Below are positions 16,999 to 24,900 of a stretch of DNA of 64,000 bases, one piece after another. How positions within the stretch are numbered: the first letter of the stretch is position 1; each line of letters opens with the position of its first letter. The DNA is from Amycolatopsis bartoniae. GTDB lineage: Bacteria > Actinomycetota > Actinomycetes > Mycobacteriales > Pseudonocardiaceae. The notes below the pieces were generated by a model. The model ran no database searches. It was not told where the DNA came from and saw only the letters and a list, made by a program, of their open reading frames with translations. Made by a program: the position numbers and the translations under genes. The stretch is taken from assembly GCF_014191255.1 (NCBI RefSeq), contig NZ_JACHWH010000009.1, forward strand, positions 1 through 64,000, in the 5' to 3' direction.

Positions 16999-18482
16999 CC
17001 GTCCTCCTCCATGAGTGCCCGGATCCGCCGGACGGCCAGGAACAGGATGATCCCGGCGAGCACAAGCAGCAGGCCCTGCGAACCGAAGTACACCGGCTGC
17101 GGCAGCACGGTCTGCAGCTTCACGACCTGCCCCTGGACCGCGCCACCGGTCGCGGTGGACAGGTACCACAGCCCGATCGTCTGCGTGGCGAACCGCGCGG
17201 GTGCGAGCTTCGTCGACGCGCTCAGCCCGACCGGCCCGAGGTGCGTCTCGGCGATGCCCTGCAGGAAGAAGAACCCGACGATCCACCACACGAGCGCCTT
17301 GTTCCCGCCGGTCGCGGTGGTCGCGGCGAGCCCGAGCAGCAGGAACGACGCGCCGATGAACGTCAGGCTGATGCCGAACTTCGCGGGCGTGGCGGGCTGG
17401 CGGCGGCCCATCTTCGCCCAGATCAGCACGAACGCGCTGCCCAGCACGATCATGAACGCGGCGTGCGCGGACTGGAAGAACCCGACCGGCACCTCCCAGC
17501 CGAACATGCTGCGGTTGACCTTGTCCTTGATGAACAGGCTCACCGTCGAGCCCGCCTGGTCGTAGACGAGCCAGAACAACGCGGCGGCGGCGAAGAACCA
17601 GACGAATGCCGTCAGCCGCGAGCGCTCCGACCGGTCCACGTCCGGCGTGCGGAACATGGCGGCGAAGTACACGATCGGCACCACGATCCCGACGAGGCTC
17701 ATGATGTTGATCAGCTGCCCGAGGCTGAACCACTTGAGCAGCACGTCGATCACCAGCAGCACCACCGCGACCCCGGACCACAGCGCGGCCTTGCGGGTGA
17801 GCCGGCGGCGCTCGTCGGGTGTGGCGGGCTGCGGCGCGACCTTGCCCACGTCGCCGAACTTCCGCCGCCCCACGGCGTACACGGCGAGACCGAGGATCAT
17901 GCCGATGCCGGCGGCGATGAACGCGACGTGCCAGCTGAACGCCACGGCGAGCGCGCCGGTGACGAACGGCGCGGTGAACCCGCCGATCTGGATCGAGAGG
18001 TAGTACAGCGTGAAGCCGGGATCGCGCCGCGGATCGTCGGGCGCATACAGTCCACCGAGGATCGTCGGCACACTCGCTTTGAGCGTGCCGGTGCCGATCG
18101 CGATCAGCACGAGCGCGACGTAGGACGTCGGTACCGTCGGAATCGACAGCACCAGGTGCCCGAGCGCGATCGTGCAGCCGCCGACGAACACCGCGCGCTG
18201 CGAGCCCCACAGCCGGTCGGCGATCCAGCCGCCGGGCAGCGACAGCATGTAGACGGTCGAGTTGTAGACGGCGTACAGGCTCGCGGCGGTGACCGCGCTG
18301 AGGCCCAGCCCGCCTTCCGCGACCGGCGCGGCCATGAACAGCACCAGGATCGCCCGCATGCCGGCGAAGCTGAACCGCTCCCACAGTTCGGTGAAGAACA
18401 GGGTGCCGAAGCCGGCGGGCTGGCGCAGGCGCACGCCGGAGGACTCCGTCCGTGGCGCTGCGGTGTCGACGCTGTGGGGCAC
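16995..18482 (-). CDS. POT/PTR family proton-dependent transporter
   Basis: 495-residue MFS-type symporter with 12-14 hydrophobic segments. The POT signature ExxERFxxxGMR is present at FFTELWERFSFAGMR (about 28-42), followed by YNSTVYMLSLPGGWIADR and GTGTLKASVPTILGGLY, which match PTR motifs 1 and 2. Such proteins import di- and tripeptides, and plant members also carry glycosides and nitrate. Coupling to a rhamnosidase suggests a glycosylated substrate here, which is inference. GTG 18480-18482 follows a GGAGG site. The gene is divergent from a GntR regulator with palindromes in the shared promoter. Confidence 0.88.
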   Translation of the reverse strand: MPHSVDTAAPRTESSGVRLRQPAGFGTLFFTELWERFSFAGMRAILVLFMAAPVAEGGLGLSAVTAASLYAVYNSTVYMLSLPGGWIADRLWGSQRAVFVGGCTIALGHLVLSIPTVPTSYVALVLIAIGTGTLKASVPTILGGLYAPDDPRRDPGFTLYYLSIQIGGFTAPFVTGALAVAFSWHVAFIAAGIGMILGLAVYAVGRRKFGDVGKVAPQPATPDERRRLTRKAALWSGVAVVLLVIDVLLKWFSLGQLINIMSLVGIVVPIVYFAAMFRTPDVDRSERSRLTAFVWFFAAAALFWLVYDQAGSTVSLFIKDKVNRSMFGWEVPVGFFQSAHAAFMIVLGSAFVLIWAKMGRRQPATPAKFGISLTFIGASFLLLGLAATTATGGNKALVWWIVGFFFLQGIAETHLGPVGLSASTKLAPARFATQTIGLWYLSTATGGAVQGQVVKLQTVLPQPVYFGSQGLLLVLAGIILFLAVRRIRALMEEDG

Positions 18483-18543
18483 GGTTCCTCCATTGGACTA
18501 CGTGCGGACCGGGAAAAGCTGCTGGAGGCACTATGTCTCGTCT

Positions 18544-18575
18544 ACGGTTAACCGTCAACGGTCGATGTTGACCGT
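18544..18575. promoter_or_regulatory. Tandem palindromes upstream of POT and GntR genes (putative GntR operators)
   Basis: ACGGTTAACCGT (18544-18555) is a perfect 12-bp palindrome. ACGGTC (18558-18563) and GACCGT (18570-18575) form a second inverted repeat with a 6-bp spacer. The two share an ACGGT/ACCGT core and lie in the divergent GntR/POT promoter region, the usual place for an autoregulatory FadR-type site. The decamer GTCAACGGTC (18554-18563) bridges them and recurs at 25973. Confidence 0.6.
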
Positions 18576-18647
18576 CTACACAACCAGCGCCTAGAGTCGG
18601 TGCCGGAAATCGCCGCGCCCGCGGTGGTCCGGTACAGGGGGTACGTG

Positions 18648-19322
18648 ATGCAGGTCAGTCCGCTCCGGCAGGCGCCGCTGGGCGAGCAGCTGCTCGAACA
18701 GCTGCGGGCCCTCATCGTGCGGGGCGAGCTGGCGCCGGGACAGCACCTGGTCGAAGGCTGGGTGGCCGAGAACTTCGGCGTGAGCCGTGGCCCGGTCCGT
18801 GACGCGCTGCGGCAGCTGGAACTCGAAGGACTCGTGGAGACGCGCCGCCGTGGGGTGTTCGTCCGGGGGCTGACCGACGTCGACCTCGTCGAGCTGTACT
18901 CGCTGCGGGGCGCGCTGGAAGGGCTCGCGTTCCGCGGCGCCCACGCACGGCGCGGCAAAGCCGACTGGACCCCGATCGAGGAAGCGCTTTCCCGCATGCG
19001 CGCCGCCGCCGAGGCCTCGGATCCCGCCACCTTCGCCGCGGCGGACCTCGACTTCCACAGCGCGTTCTACGTGGTGGCGGGCAACAAGCGGCTCGCCGCG
19101 ACGTGGGCGATGCACCGGCCGATCTTCGCCGCGATGCTGGACGTCACCAACACCCGCGACCGCGACCTGCGCCCGATCGCGTCGGACCACGCCGAGCTCG
19201 CCGACGCCCTCCGGTTCGGCACGCTCGAGTACGCGCTCGCCCACCTCGTCGAGCACCTCGACGGCTCGTGTGAGCGCATGCGCGCGGCGCTCGCCGAGCT
19301 GACCGAACGCTCAGCCTCCTGA
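18648..19322 (+). CDS. GntR family regulator (FadR/FCD type)
   Basis: 224-residue transcription factor. The winged helix-turn-helix includes ELAPGQHLVEGWVAENFGVSR and GPVRDALRQLELEGLV (about 25-60). The all-helical FCD effector domain follows, with DLDFHSAFY and a late HAELADAL histidine segment that commonly binds metal and carboxylate ligands. ATG 18648 is favoured by AGGGGG eight bases upstream; GTG 18645 is the adjacent alternative. It is divergent from the POT-rhamnosidase operon and 23 bases upstream of the aldolase gene, so it probably controls both sides through the palindromes. Confidence 0.9.
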   Translation: MQVSPLRQAPLGEQLLEQLRALIVRGELAPGQHLVEGWVAENFGVSRGPVRDALRQLELEGLVETRRRGVFVRGLTDVDLVELYSLRGALEGLAFRGAHARRGKADWTPIEEALSRMRAAAEASDPATFAAADLDFHSAFYVVAGNKRLAATWAMHRPIFAAMLDVTNTRDRDLRPIASDHAELADALRFGTLEYALAHLVEHLDGSCERMRAALAELTERSAS

Positions 19323-19345
19323 CTCCTCCTTCCCGAAAGCAGGCC

Positions 19346-20176
19346 ATGCACGCCGAAGTCCTCGCCGCCGTCCCCACGTTGTTCACCGTTGACGGTGAAC
19401 TCGACCTCGCCGCGAACGCCCTGCTGTACCGGCGGCTCGCCGGCCGCGTGTCCGGCGTGTTCGTCGCCGGGACCACGGGCGAGTTCCCGGCGCTGGAGCA
19501 CGGCGAACGGGTGGAGCTGGTCCGCGCCGCGCTGGAGGTCTTCGCTCCGTCCGGGGTGGTCGCGCACGTCGGGGCGGCGAGCACGCGGCAGGCCGTCCGG
19601 CTGACGCACGACGTGCGCGTGCTGGGGGTGCGGCGGCTGGCCGCGCTCACTCCGTACTACCTGCCCGCCGACACCGCCGCCGTGCGGCAGCACTTCGGCG
19701 CGATCACCGCGGTCGCGGACGGCGCCGAGGTGTACGGCTACCTCTTCCCCGAACGCAGCGGCATCGACGTCACTCCCGCGGAGTTCGCCGGGATAGCGGC
19801 GGAGACGGGGTTGGCCGGGGCGAAGTTGAGTGGTGCCGCCGCGGACGCCCTGCCCGCGTTCCGGGCGGCGCTGCCGGACGGCCTGCGGCTGTGGTCGGGC
19901 GCGGACGCCGCGCTCGCGTCGGTCGTGCGCGCGGGCGGCGCGGGCGTGGTGTCCGGGCTGTCCGCGGCCGAGCCGGAGCCGTTCACGGCGCTCGCGGCCG
20001 CCGTCGCCGCCGGTGACGCCGAGGCGGAACGAGAGGCGCAGGCCCGGGCCGACCAGGTGCTCGCCGCCCTCGGCGGAACCCCGCAGGGCATCAAGGCCGC
20101 GCTGCACGCCCAGGGCATCGGCACCGCCACCATGCGCATGCCGGTGACCGAGGCGAGCCCGCTCGCGATGGGGTGA
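19346..20176 (+). CDS. Dihydrodipicolinate synthase/N-acetylneuraminate lyase family aldolase
   Basis: 276-residue class I aldolase, a TIM barrel that cleaves or forms a C-C bond next to pyruvate. The pyruvate-binding GTTGE motif is at about 43-47, the tyrosine of the proton relay falls in YGYLFPERSG (about 131-140), and the Schiff-base lysine in GLAGAKLSG (about 155-163). Since lysine biosynthesis is usually encoded elsewhere with dapB, and this copy sits behind a GntR regulator and a rhamnosidase operon, a catabolic keto-deoxy sugar-acid aldolase is more likely than DapA. A 20-bp palindrome lies within its first codons. Its 3' end begins repeat array B. Confidence 0.85.
   Translation: MHAEVLAAVPTLFTVDGELDLAANALLYRRLAGRVSGVFVAGTTGEFPALEHGERVELVRAALEVFAPSGVVAHVGAASTRQAVRLTHDVRVLGVRRLAALTPYYLPADTAAVRQHFGAITAVADGAEVYGYLFPERSGIDVTPAEFAGIAAETGLAGAKLSGAAADALPAFRAALPDGLRLWSGADAALASVVRAGGAGVVSGLSAAEPEPFTALAAAVAAGDAEAEREAQARADQVLAALGGTPQGIKAALHAQGIGTATMRMPVTEASPLAMG
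19381..19400. promoter_or_regulatory. Perfect 20-bp palindrome inside the aldolase gene
   Basis: GTTCACCGTTGACGGTGAAC has two perfect 9-bp arms around TG and lies 35 bases after the aldolase start codon. Its ACCGTTGAC core is the reverse complement of GTCAACGGT found in the GntR promoter. It is a possible intragenic operator for the neighbouring GntR protein; chance codon symmetry is the alternative. Confidence 0.45.
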
Positions 20177-20700
20177 GCGTGGGGAGGATGTCGGTCGCTG
20201 ATCCGCGCGTTGCCGCCATTCGCGACGGCGTGAGCGGTGGGAGGGCTGAGAGAAGTCGGCTGCCCGCGTAGGCCGATCACCGTCGCTCGCGGTGGCGTGA
20301 GTGGCGGTGAGGCCAGGTGAAAGTGGCCGGTCGCGTGGGTCGGTCACCAATCCGCATTCGCGGTGCTCCCACTGCGGTGAAGTGGGTGGCGGTGAGGCCG
20401 CGAGAAGACGCCGCTTGCGTTGGCTGGTCACTGATCCGCAGGCCCATCGCCGCCAGCCACGGTGAAGTGAGCGGTGGGAGGACGGGAGAAGGCGGCCGCC
20501 GCGGCGGTCGATCACCGATCCGCACGCACGTGCCACCACCCACGGCGGCGTGAGCAGCGGCAAGGTCGGAAGAAGGTGGCCGTCCGCGTGGCCGATCGCC
20601 GATCCGCACGTGCGTTGGTGCCGCTCGCGATGGGGTGAGTCGCGGGAGGGCTGGGAGAAGCACCCGCGCGCGGGGGCCGATCACCCAACCGCGCAAGTCA
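20159..20700 (+). repeat. Degenerate tandem array B (55-90 bp units after the aldolase gene)
   Basis: About seven imperfect units begin near 20173, 20228, 20297, 20377, 20465, 20550 and 20635. Each runs from a GTGAGCGGTGGGAGG-like head to a GATCACCGATCCGCA-like segment and a CTCGCGGTG-like tail. The 19-mer CCGCTCGCGATGGGGTGAG containing the aldolase stop codon (20159-20177) recurs exactly at 20621-20639, so the units carry copies of the gene's 3' end. The roughly 600 bases between the aldolase and the Lrp gene hold no other feature apart from the Lrp promoter. Confidence 0.8.
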
Positions 20701-20763
20701 CGGCGGGGTGGACGCAAGCGATGGCGCCCAGCCAGAGCAGCACTCGCGGGGGTCCAGTGCAGG

Positions 20764-20811
20764 AATTCTTGCACAACCACCCTTGACGTGACGGATTCTT
20801 GCACCAAGAAT
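20764..20811 (+). promoter_or_regulatory. Lrp operon promoter with palindromic operator
   Basis: ATTCTTGCACCAAGAAT (20795-20811) is a perfect palindrome with 7-bp arms and a 3-bp centre. A second, partial copy of the half-site, ATTCTTGCACAA, lies at 20765-20776. TTGACG (20783-20788) and AAGAAT (20806-20811) are 17 bases apart and fit -35 and -10 boxes. The predicted transcript start is at or next to the GTG at 20819, so the message would be leaderless and the operator would block the -10 box. This is consistent with Lrp autoregulation. Confidence 0.65.
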
Positions 20812-20818
20812 CAACTCC

Positions 20819-21832
20819 GTGCAGAACGACGTCAAGTCCCGCGACCTCGACCGGCGGATTGCTGCTGCCTTGCAGCTCAACGGCAGGGCCGGCTGGAACG
20901 TCATCGCGCGGCACGTCGGCGCCAGCGAGTCCACCGTCCTGCGGCGGGCCGCGCAGTTGACCGCGTCCGGACAGTTGCGGGTGATCGGCGTGCTCGACGT
21001 GCTGCGCTGCGGCCTCGGCGTGCCGGTGCTCGTGCGCGCCCGCTGTGCTCCCGGCACCGCCGGCGAGGTCGCCGCCGCCTTCGCGGGGCGGCCCGACGCG
21101 CGTTACGTGAGCGTGCTCGCCGGTAGCGCCGACTGCGTCGCCGAGTTGGTGCTTCCGTCCTATGAGGACATCGCGGGCATCCAGCTGCACGGACTTCCCG
21201 CCGAAGGATCCCTGCTGGAGACGGAAACACTGGCGGTCATGCGTACGTTCCTGTCCAATCACGACTGGAACTCCGGCGAGCTCGACAACACCGCTGTGAC
21301 CGAGCTGCGCGGCGGGGACACGCGGCCGTTCGAGGAACAGCACTGGGAAAGCCCACCGGAGAAACTGGACGAGCTGGACCTGGCGATCAGCGCCGCACTC
21401 GGCGAGGACGGCCGGATGCCCGTCAAGGAGCTGGCGAAACAGGTCGACACGAGCGAGTCCACTGTGTCCCGCCGCATGGATTCCCTGGTGCGCCGCGGCT
21501 GTCTGCGCTTCCGTACGCTCGCCGAGCCCTCGTTGCTCGGGTTCGCACTGGAGTTCATGCTCTGGCTGTCCATACTACCGTCCGAACTGGACAAAGCCGG
21601 GCAACAACTTGCGGCGCACCCGGCGACGAAGTACCTGTCCGCGACCACCGGCCGGTTCAACGTCGCCGGGCAGATCGTGCTGCGCCACTACGGCGAGCTG
21701 TACCGGTACACCACCGACGTCGTCGGCGCACTGCCCGGGCTGCAGGCCGCCGACGTCACGCTGCAGGTGAACACCCTCAAACGCGCCTGGGCACCCACCC
21801 CGGCGCCCCGACCGAGTCTGGAGAACGCGTGA
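20819..21832 (+). CDS. Lrp/AsnC family regulator with two modules
   Basis: 337-residue protein, twice the normal 150-160. The first module has a helix-turn-helix (WNVIARHVGASESTVLRRA, about 24-42) and a RAM-like effector region. The second has MPVKELAKQVDTSESTVSRRM (about 198-218) and its own RAM region ending near 320. Such double-headed Lrp proteins are known in actinobacteria and may act as pseudo-dimers. It leads a four-gene operon (deacetylase, SDR, ketopantoate reductase-like), with the next gene overlapping at GTGA. It probably activates or represses that operon in response to a small metabolite. Confidence 0.9.
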   Translation: MQNDVKSRDLDRRIAAALQLNGRAGWNVIARHVGASESTVLRRAAQLTASGQLRVIGVLDVLRCGLGVPVLVRARCAPGTAGEVAAAFAGRPDARYVSVLAGSADCVAELVLPSYEDIAGIQLHGLPAEGSLLETETLAVMRTFLSNHDWNSGELDNTAVTELRGGDTRPFEEQHWESPPEKLDELDLAISAALGEDGRMPVKELAKQVDTSESTVSRRMDSLVRRGCLRFRTLAEPSLLGFALEFMLWLSILPSELDKAGQQLAAHPATKYLSATTGRFNVAGQIVLRHYGELYRYTTDVVGALPGLQAADVTLQVNTLKRAWAPTPAPRPSLENA

Positions 21833-22716
21833 GCGAGCAACAACCGTGGCAGTGGGACGAGCCGACCTGGCGGGGGCACGTCGAGCACGTGCGCGCCGGG
21901 CGGTCGTTGCGGCCGTCGTCGTGGCCCGGCGGCGCCAAGGTCGCCGTCGCGCTGTCGTTCGACTCCGACCACGAGACGCCCGCGCTGCGTGACGGCGAGG
22001 TGCTACCCGGCAAGCTGGCGCAGGGCGAGTTCGGCGCCCGCGTCGGTGTTCCGCGCATCCTCCGGCTGCTCGAACGGTTCTCGGCTCCCGCCTCGTTCTA
22101 CATGCCTGCCGTGTCGGCACTCCTGCACGAGGGCGAAGCCAGGTCCTATGTAGACCAGGGTCACGAAGTGGCGCTGCACGGCTGGATCCACGAGCGCAAC
22201 ACGAGCTTGTCCGAAAAGGACGAACGCGAGCTGGCATTCCGGGCGGCCGACACCCTGGAGCGGCTGACGGGTGTCCGGCCTGTGGGCATCCGCACGCCGT
22301 CGTGGGACTTCTCCGCGCACACGCTGAAGATCACGCAAGAGCTGGGGTTGCGCTACGACTCCTCGCTGATGGCCGACGACGACTGCTACGAACTGCTGGC
22401 CGACGGCGAACCCACGGGCGTCGTCGAGCTTCCGGTGGAATGGATCCGCGACGACGCGCCGTACTTCATGATGGACCGGTTCGCGTCGCTGCGGCCCTAC
22501 ACGCCGCCGCGAGGCGTACTGTCGATCTGGCGCGACGAGTTCGACGGCGCCTACGCCGACGGCGGCATCTTCCAGCTCACCATGCACCCGCACATCATCG
22601 GGCACCGTTCCCGGATCGCCGTGCTCACGGAACTGCTGGAGTACATCTCCGGGCACGAAGGCGTCTGGTTCGCCACGCACGCGCAGATCGTCGACCACGT
22701 GCTGGCGGCGTCATGA
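21829..22716 (+). CDS. Polysaccharide deacetylase family protein (NodB/PuuE-like)
   Basis: 295-residue metal-dependent carbohydrate-esterase-4 fold hydrolase without signal peptide. The first motif is SFDSDHET (about 42-49) instead of the usual TFDDG. The second is the metal-binding HGWIHE (about 119-124) of the HxxxH type. RTPSWDF near 156-162 and the late MHPHIIGH (about 249-256) follow. A cytosolic location and the SFD.D variant resemble PuuE-type allantoinase and imide hydrolases more than secreted chitin deacetylases. GTG 21829 overlaps the Lrp stop. Its operon partners are two dehydrogenases, so a small catabolic substrate with a hydrolysable amide is likely. Confidence 0.82.
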   Translation: MSEQQPWQWDEPTWRGHVEHVRAGRSLRPSSWPGGAKVAVALSFDSDHETPALRDGEVLPGKLAQGEFGARVGVPRILRLLERFSAPASFYMPAVSALLHEGEARSYVDQGHEVALHGWIHERNTSLSEKDERELAFRAADTLERLTGVRPVGIRTPSWDFSAHTLKITQELGLRYDSSLMADDDCYELLADGEPTGVVELPVEWIRDDAPYFMMDRFASLRPYTPPRGVLSIWRDEFDGAYADGGIFQLTMHPHIIGHRSRIAVLTELLEYISGHEGVWFATHAQIVDHVLAAS

Positions 22717-23492
22717 CGCGCCACGTGCTCGTCACCGGTGCCGGCGGTGGGATCGGAGCCGCGATCGCGGACCGGTTCGCGGCGGACGGTTGCCGGCTGA
22801 CGTTGTCCGACTACCGTGCCGGCGAACTCGCCTCGACCGCATTGGTTCTGCGCGAAAAGTACGGCACGGAAGTCGTCGAGCTGCCGGGAGATCTCGCCGA
22901 CGCGAAGTTCGCCGAAGGATTGGTCGGCCGGGCTGGGAAGCTCGACGTGCTCGTGAACGCCGCGGGTATCTACCCGGCGACGTCGTTGCTGGAGATGACC
23001 GCGGAGGCGTGGGACCGGGTGCAGGACGTCAACGTGCGGGCAGCGCTGCTCACGACTGTCGCGTTCGGACGGCAGGGCGGTCCGGGTGCGGTGGTGAACA
23101 TCTCCTCGGGCGCGGCGACGCGGGCCCGTCCCGGCGCGGCGCACTACGCCACGTCGAAGGCGGCACTGGAGATGCTGACGAAGGCGTGTGCGGTCGAACT
23201 GGGCGGACAAGGTATCCGGGTCAACGCGGTGAGCCCGGGTTTCGTCACTGTGGACAGTCCGGCGAACCCGGTCACCGAGGAGTACGCGGCCGCGGTGTCG
23301 GTGAACCCGTTGGGGCGCCGGGGTTTGCCACCGGACATCGCCGAGGCGGTGCACTGGCTCGCCGGGGAGCACGCGAGCTGGATCACCGGCGCGGTGCTGC
23401 GGGTCGACGGCGGATCGACCGCAGGCGCGCCCTCACTGCCGTTGCACTGGAACGGGCACACCGCCGTGCAGGAAGGACACCACCATGGCTGA
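22713..23492 (+). CDS. SDR family oxidoreductase
   Basis: 259-residue NAD(P)-dependent dehydrogenase. The cofactor motif TGAGGGIG is at about 8-15, NAAG near 81-84, the catalytic serine in NISSG near 128-132, and YATSK (Tyr/Lys) near 143-147, with the normal C-terminal GAVLRVDGGST. ATG 22713 overlaps the stop of the deacetylase gene (ATGA), and its own end overlaps the next gene by eight bases, so all four genes of this operon should be co-translated. The substrate is unknown; an alcohol or hydroxy acid released in the pathway is expected. Confidence 0.92.
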   Translation: MTRHVLVTGAGGGIGAAIADRFAADGCRLTLSDYRAGELASTALVLREKYGTEVVELPGDLADAKFAEGLVGRAGKLDVLVNAAGIYPATSLLEMTAEAWDRVQDVNVRAALLTTVAFGRQGGPGAVVNISSGAATRARPGAAHYATSKAALEMLTKACAVELGGQGIRVNAVSPGFVTVDSPANPVTEEYAAAVSVNPLGRRGLPPDIAEAVHWLAGEHASWITGAVLRVDGGSTAGAPSLPLHWNGHTAVQEGHHHG

Positions 23493-24486
23493 GTACACGG
23501 TCGTCGGCGGCGGCGCGATCGGTGGGACGCTCGCCTTCCACCTGGCGCGCGCCGGACACCGGCTGCTGATCGTGGACGCCGACGCGGCCCACGTGGAGGC
23601 GATCCGGTCCAACGGACTCGTCCTGCGGCGCCCGGACGGGGACGAGCGGGTGGCGGTCGAAGCCGTTGTTCCGGACGACGCGCCCGCGGAACTGTGCCAG
23701 GTGCTGCTGGCGGTGAAGGCGCAGGCGACCGCGGCAGTGCTGCCGTGGCTCCAGCCGCGCCTGGCACCTGACGGTTTCGTGGTTTCGCTGCAGAACGGGT
23801 TGAACGAGCGGTTGATCGCGTCCGTTGTCGGTCCGGAAAGGACAGTCGGTGCATTCGTGAACCTGTTCGCGGACGTCGTCGAGCCGGGGGTGATCCGTGA
23901 CGGCGGGCAGGGCGCGCTCGTCGTGGGAGAGCCGGACGGGTGGATTTCGGAGCGGGTCGAGCGGGTCGTCGCGGACCTGCAGGCGTGGGGCCCGGCGAAG
24001 GCGACGAACAACGTCGAGGGCTACCTGTGGGCGAAGCTCGGCTTCGGTGCGATGCTCACGACGACGGCGCTCGCGGACGCGCCGATGGCCGACCTGATCG
24101 ACCGGCACCGGCCGCTGATGCACGCGATCACCGAGGAGGTGCTGGCGGTGGCCCTCGCGGGCGGGCGGCGGCTGGAGCCGTTCGACCAGTTCGACCCGGT
24201 GGCGTACGTGCCGGGCGCGACCGGCCAGGACGCGGCGACCGACCGGCTGACCGCGTGGCTGCGCACGATGCCGAAGGACCGCAGCGGCATCTGGCGCGAC
24301 ATCGCGGTGCGCCACCGCCCGGTGGAGGTGCACGACCACTACGGTCCGGTGCTCGCGGAGGCAAGCGAACGGGGCGTGGCGGTGCCACTGCTGACCGCGA
24401 TGCTGACCCGGCTGCGTTCGGTGGAAACCGGCGAGGCGGCGATGTCGGAGGACCACCTGGTGGAGTTGGAGCGGGGGCTGGGTTGA
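23485..24486 (+). CDS. Ketopantoate reductase family (ApbA/PanE-like) oxidoreductase
   Basis: 333-residue NAD(P)H-dependent 2-ketoacid reductase family member. The Rossmann motif VVGGGAIGG is at about 6-14. The middle contains LAVKAQAT (catalytic-lysine region) and SLQNGLNE, and the C-terminal helical domain has AKLGFGAMLTTTALAD. It is last in the Lrp-led operon. Because it is not with panB or panC, a catabolic role acting on a branched keto/hydroxy acid is more likely than pantothenate synthesis. ATG 23485 overlaps the preceding SDR gene. Confidence 0.88.
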   Translation: MAEYTVVGGGAIGGTLAFHLARAGHRLLIVDADAAHVEAIRSNGLVLRRPDGDERVAVEAVVPDDAPAELCQVLLAVKAQATAAVLPWLQPRLAPDGFVVSLQNGLNERLIASVVGPERTVGAFVNLFADVVEPGVIRDGGQGALVVGEPDGWISERVERVVADLQAWGPAKATNNVEGYLWAKLGFGAMLTTTALADAPMADLIDRHRPLMHAITEEVLAVALAGGRRLEPFDQFDPVAYVPGATGQDAATDRLTAWLRTMPKDRSGIWRDIAVRHRPVEVHDHYGPVLAEASERGVAVPLLTAMLTRLRSVETGEAAMSEDHLVELERGLG

Positions 24487-24573
24487 GCGTCCTGGTCGTC
24501 AGAGGAAGACGCCGGCGCGGCGAGGTGGGCGGGTCGTCCACCCCACCGCAGGAAGTGCACGACCGGGAACCCC

Positions 24574-24900
24574 CTATGCCCGCACGGTGAGCGCATCGTC
24601 CAGTTCGGACAGTAGGCGGGCCTTCGGGCGGGCGCCTACGAGGGAGCGGATCGGCCGGCCTGCCTGGAACAGGAGCAGCGTCGGCAGGGACATGATCTGG
24701 TAGGTGCGCGCGGTGAGGGGGTTCTCGTCGCTGTTGATCTTGCAGACGACCAGCGAACCGGCTCGTTCCACCGCGATCTCCTCCAGCACGGGCGCGATCA
24801 TGTGGCACGGCGGGCACCACTGCGCCCAGAAGTCGACCAGCACGGGCTGCTCGCTCCGCAGGACTTCCTCGGCGAAGGTCGCGTCGGTGACGGTCAGCAT
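24574..24900 (-). CDS. Thioredoxin
   Basis: 108-residue thioredoxin with active site FWAQWCPPCHM (about 24-34). The usual WCGPC is WCPPC, which is a known variant, and the cis-proline lies in MSLPTLLLF. It reduces protein disulfides in the cytosol. ATG 24898-24900 shares its A with the TGA stop of the upstream MerR gene, so the two are translationally coupled. It is probably a stress-inducible paralogue rather than the housekeeping thioredoxin, which is normally next to trxB. Confidence 0.93.
   Translation of the reverse strand: MLTVTDATFAEEVLRSEQPVLVDFWAQWCPPCHMIAPVLEEIAVERAGSLVVCKINSDENPLTARTYQIMSLPTLLLFQAGRPIRSLVGARPKARLLSELDDALTVRA

Noticed and set aside
14518-18558. A 1346-codon minus-strand frame extending the rhamnosidase through the transporter gene
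   Set aside because: The transporter is clearly encoded in another frame, and the rhamnosidase has a coupled ATG at 16998.
20177-20760. Minus-strand repeat-containing peptide (RIGDRP-like motifs) in array B
   Set aside because: The apparent protein repeats simply mirror the DNA repeats, with no start, ribosome site or known fold.
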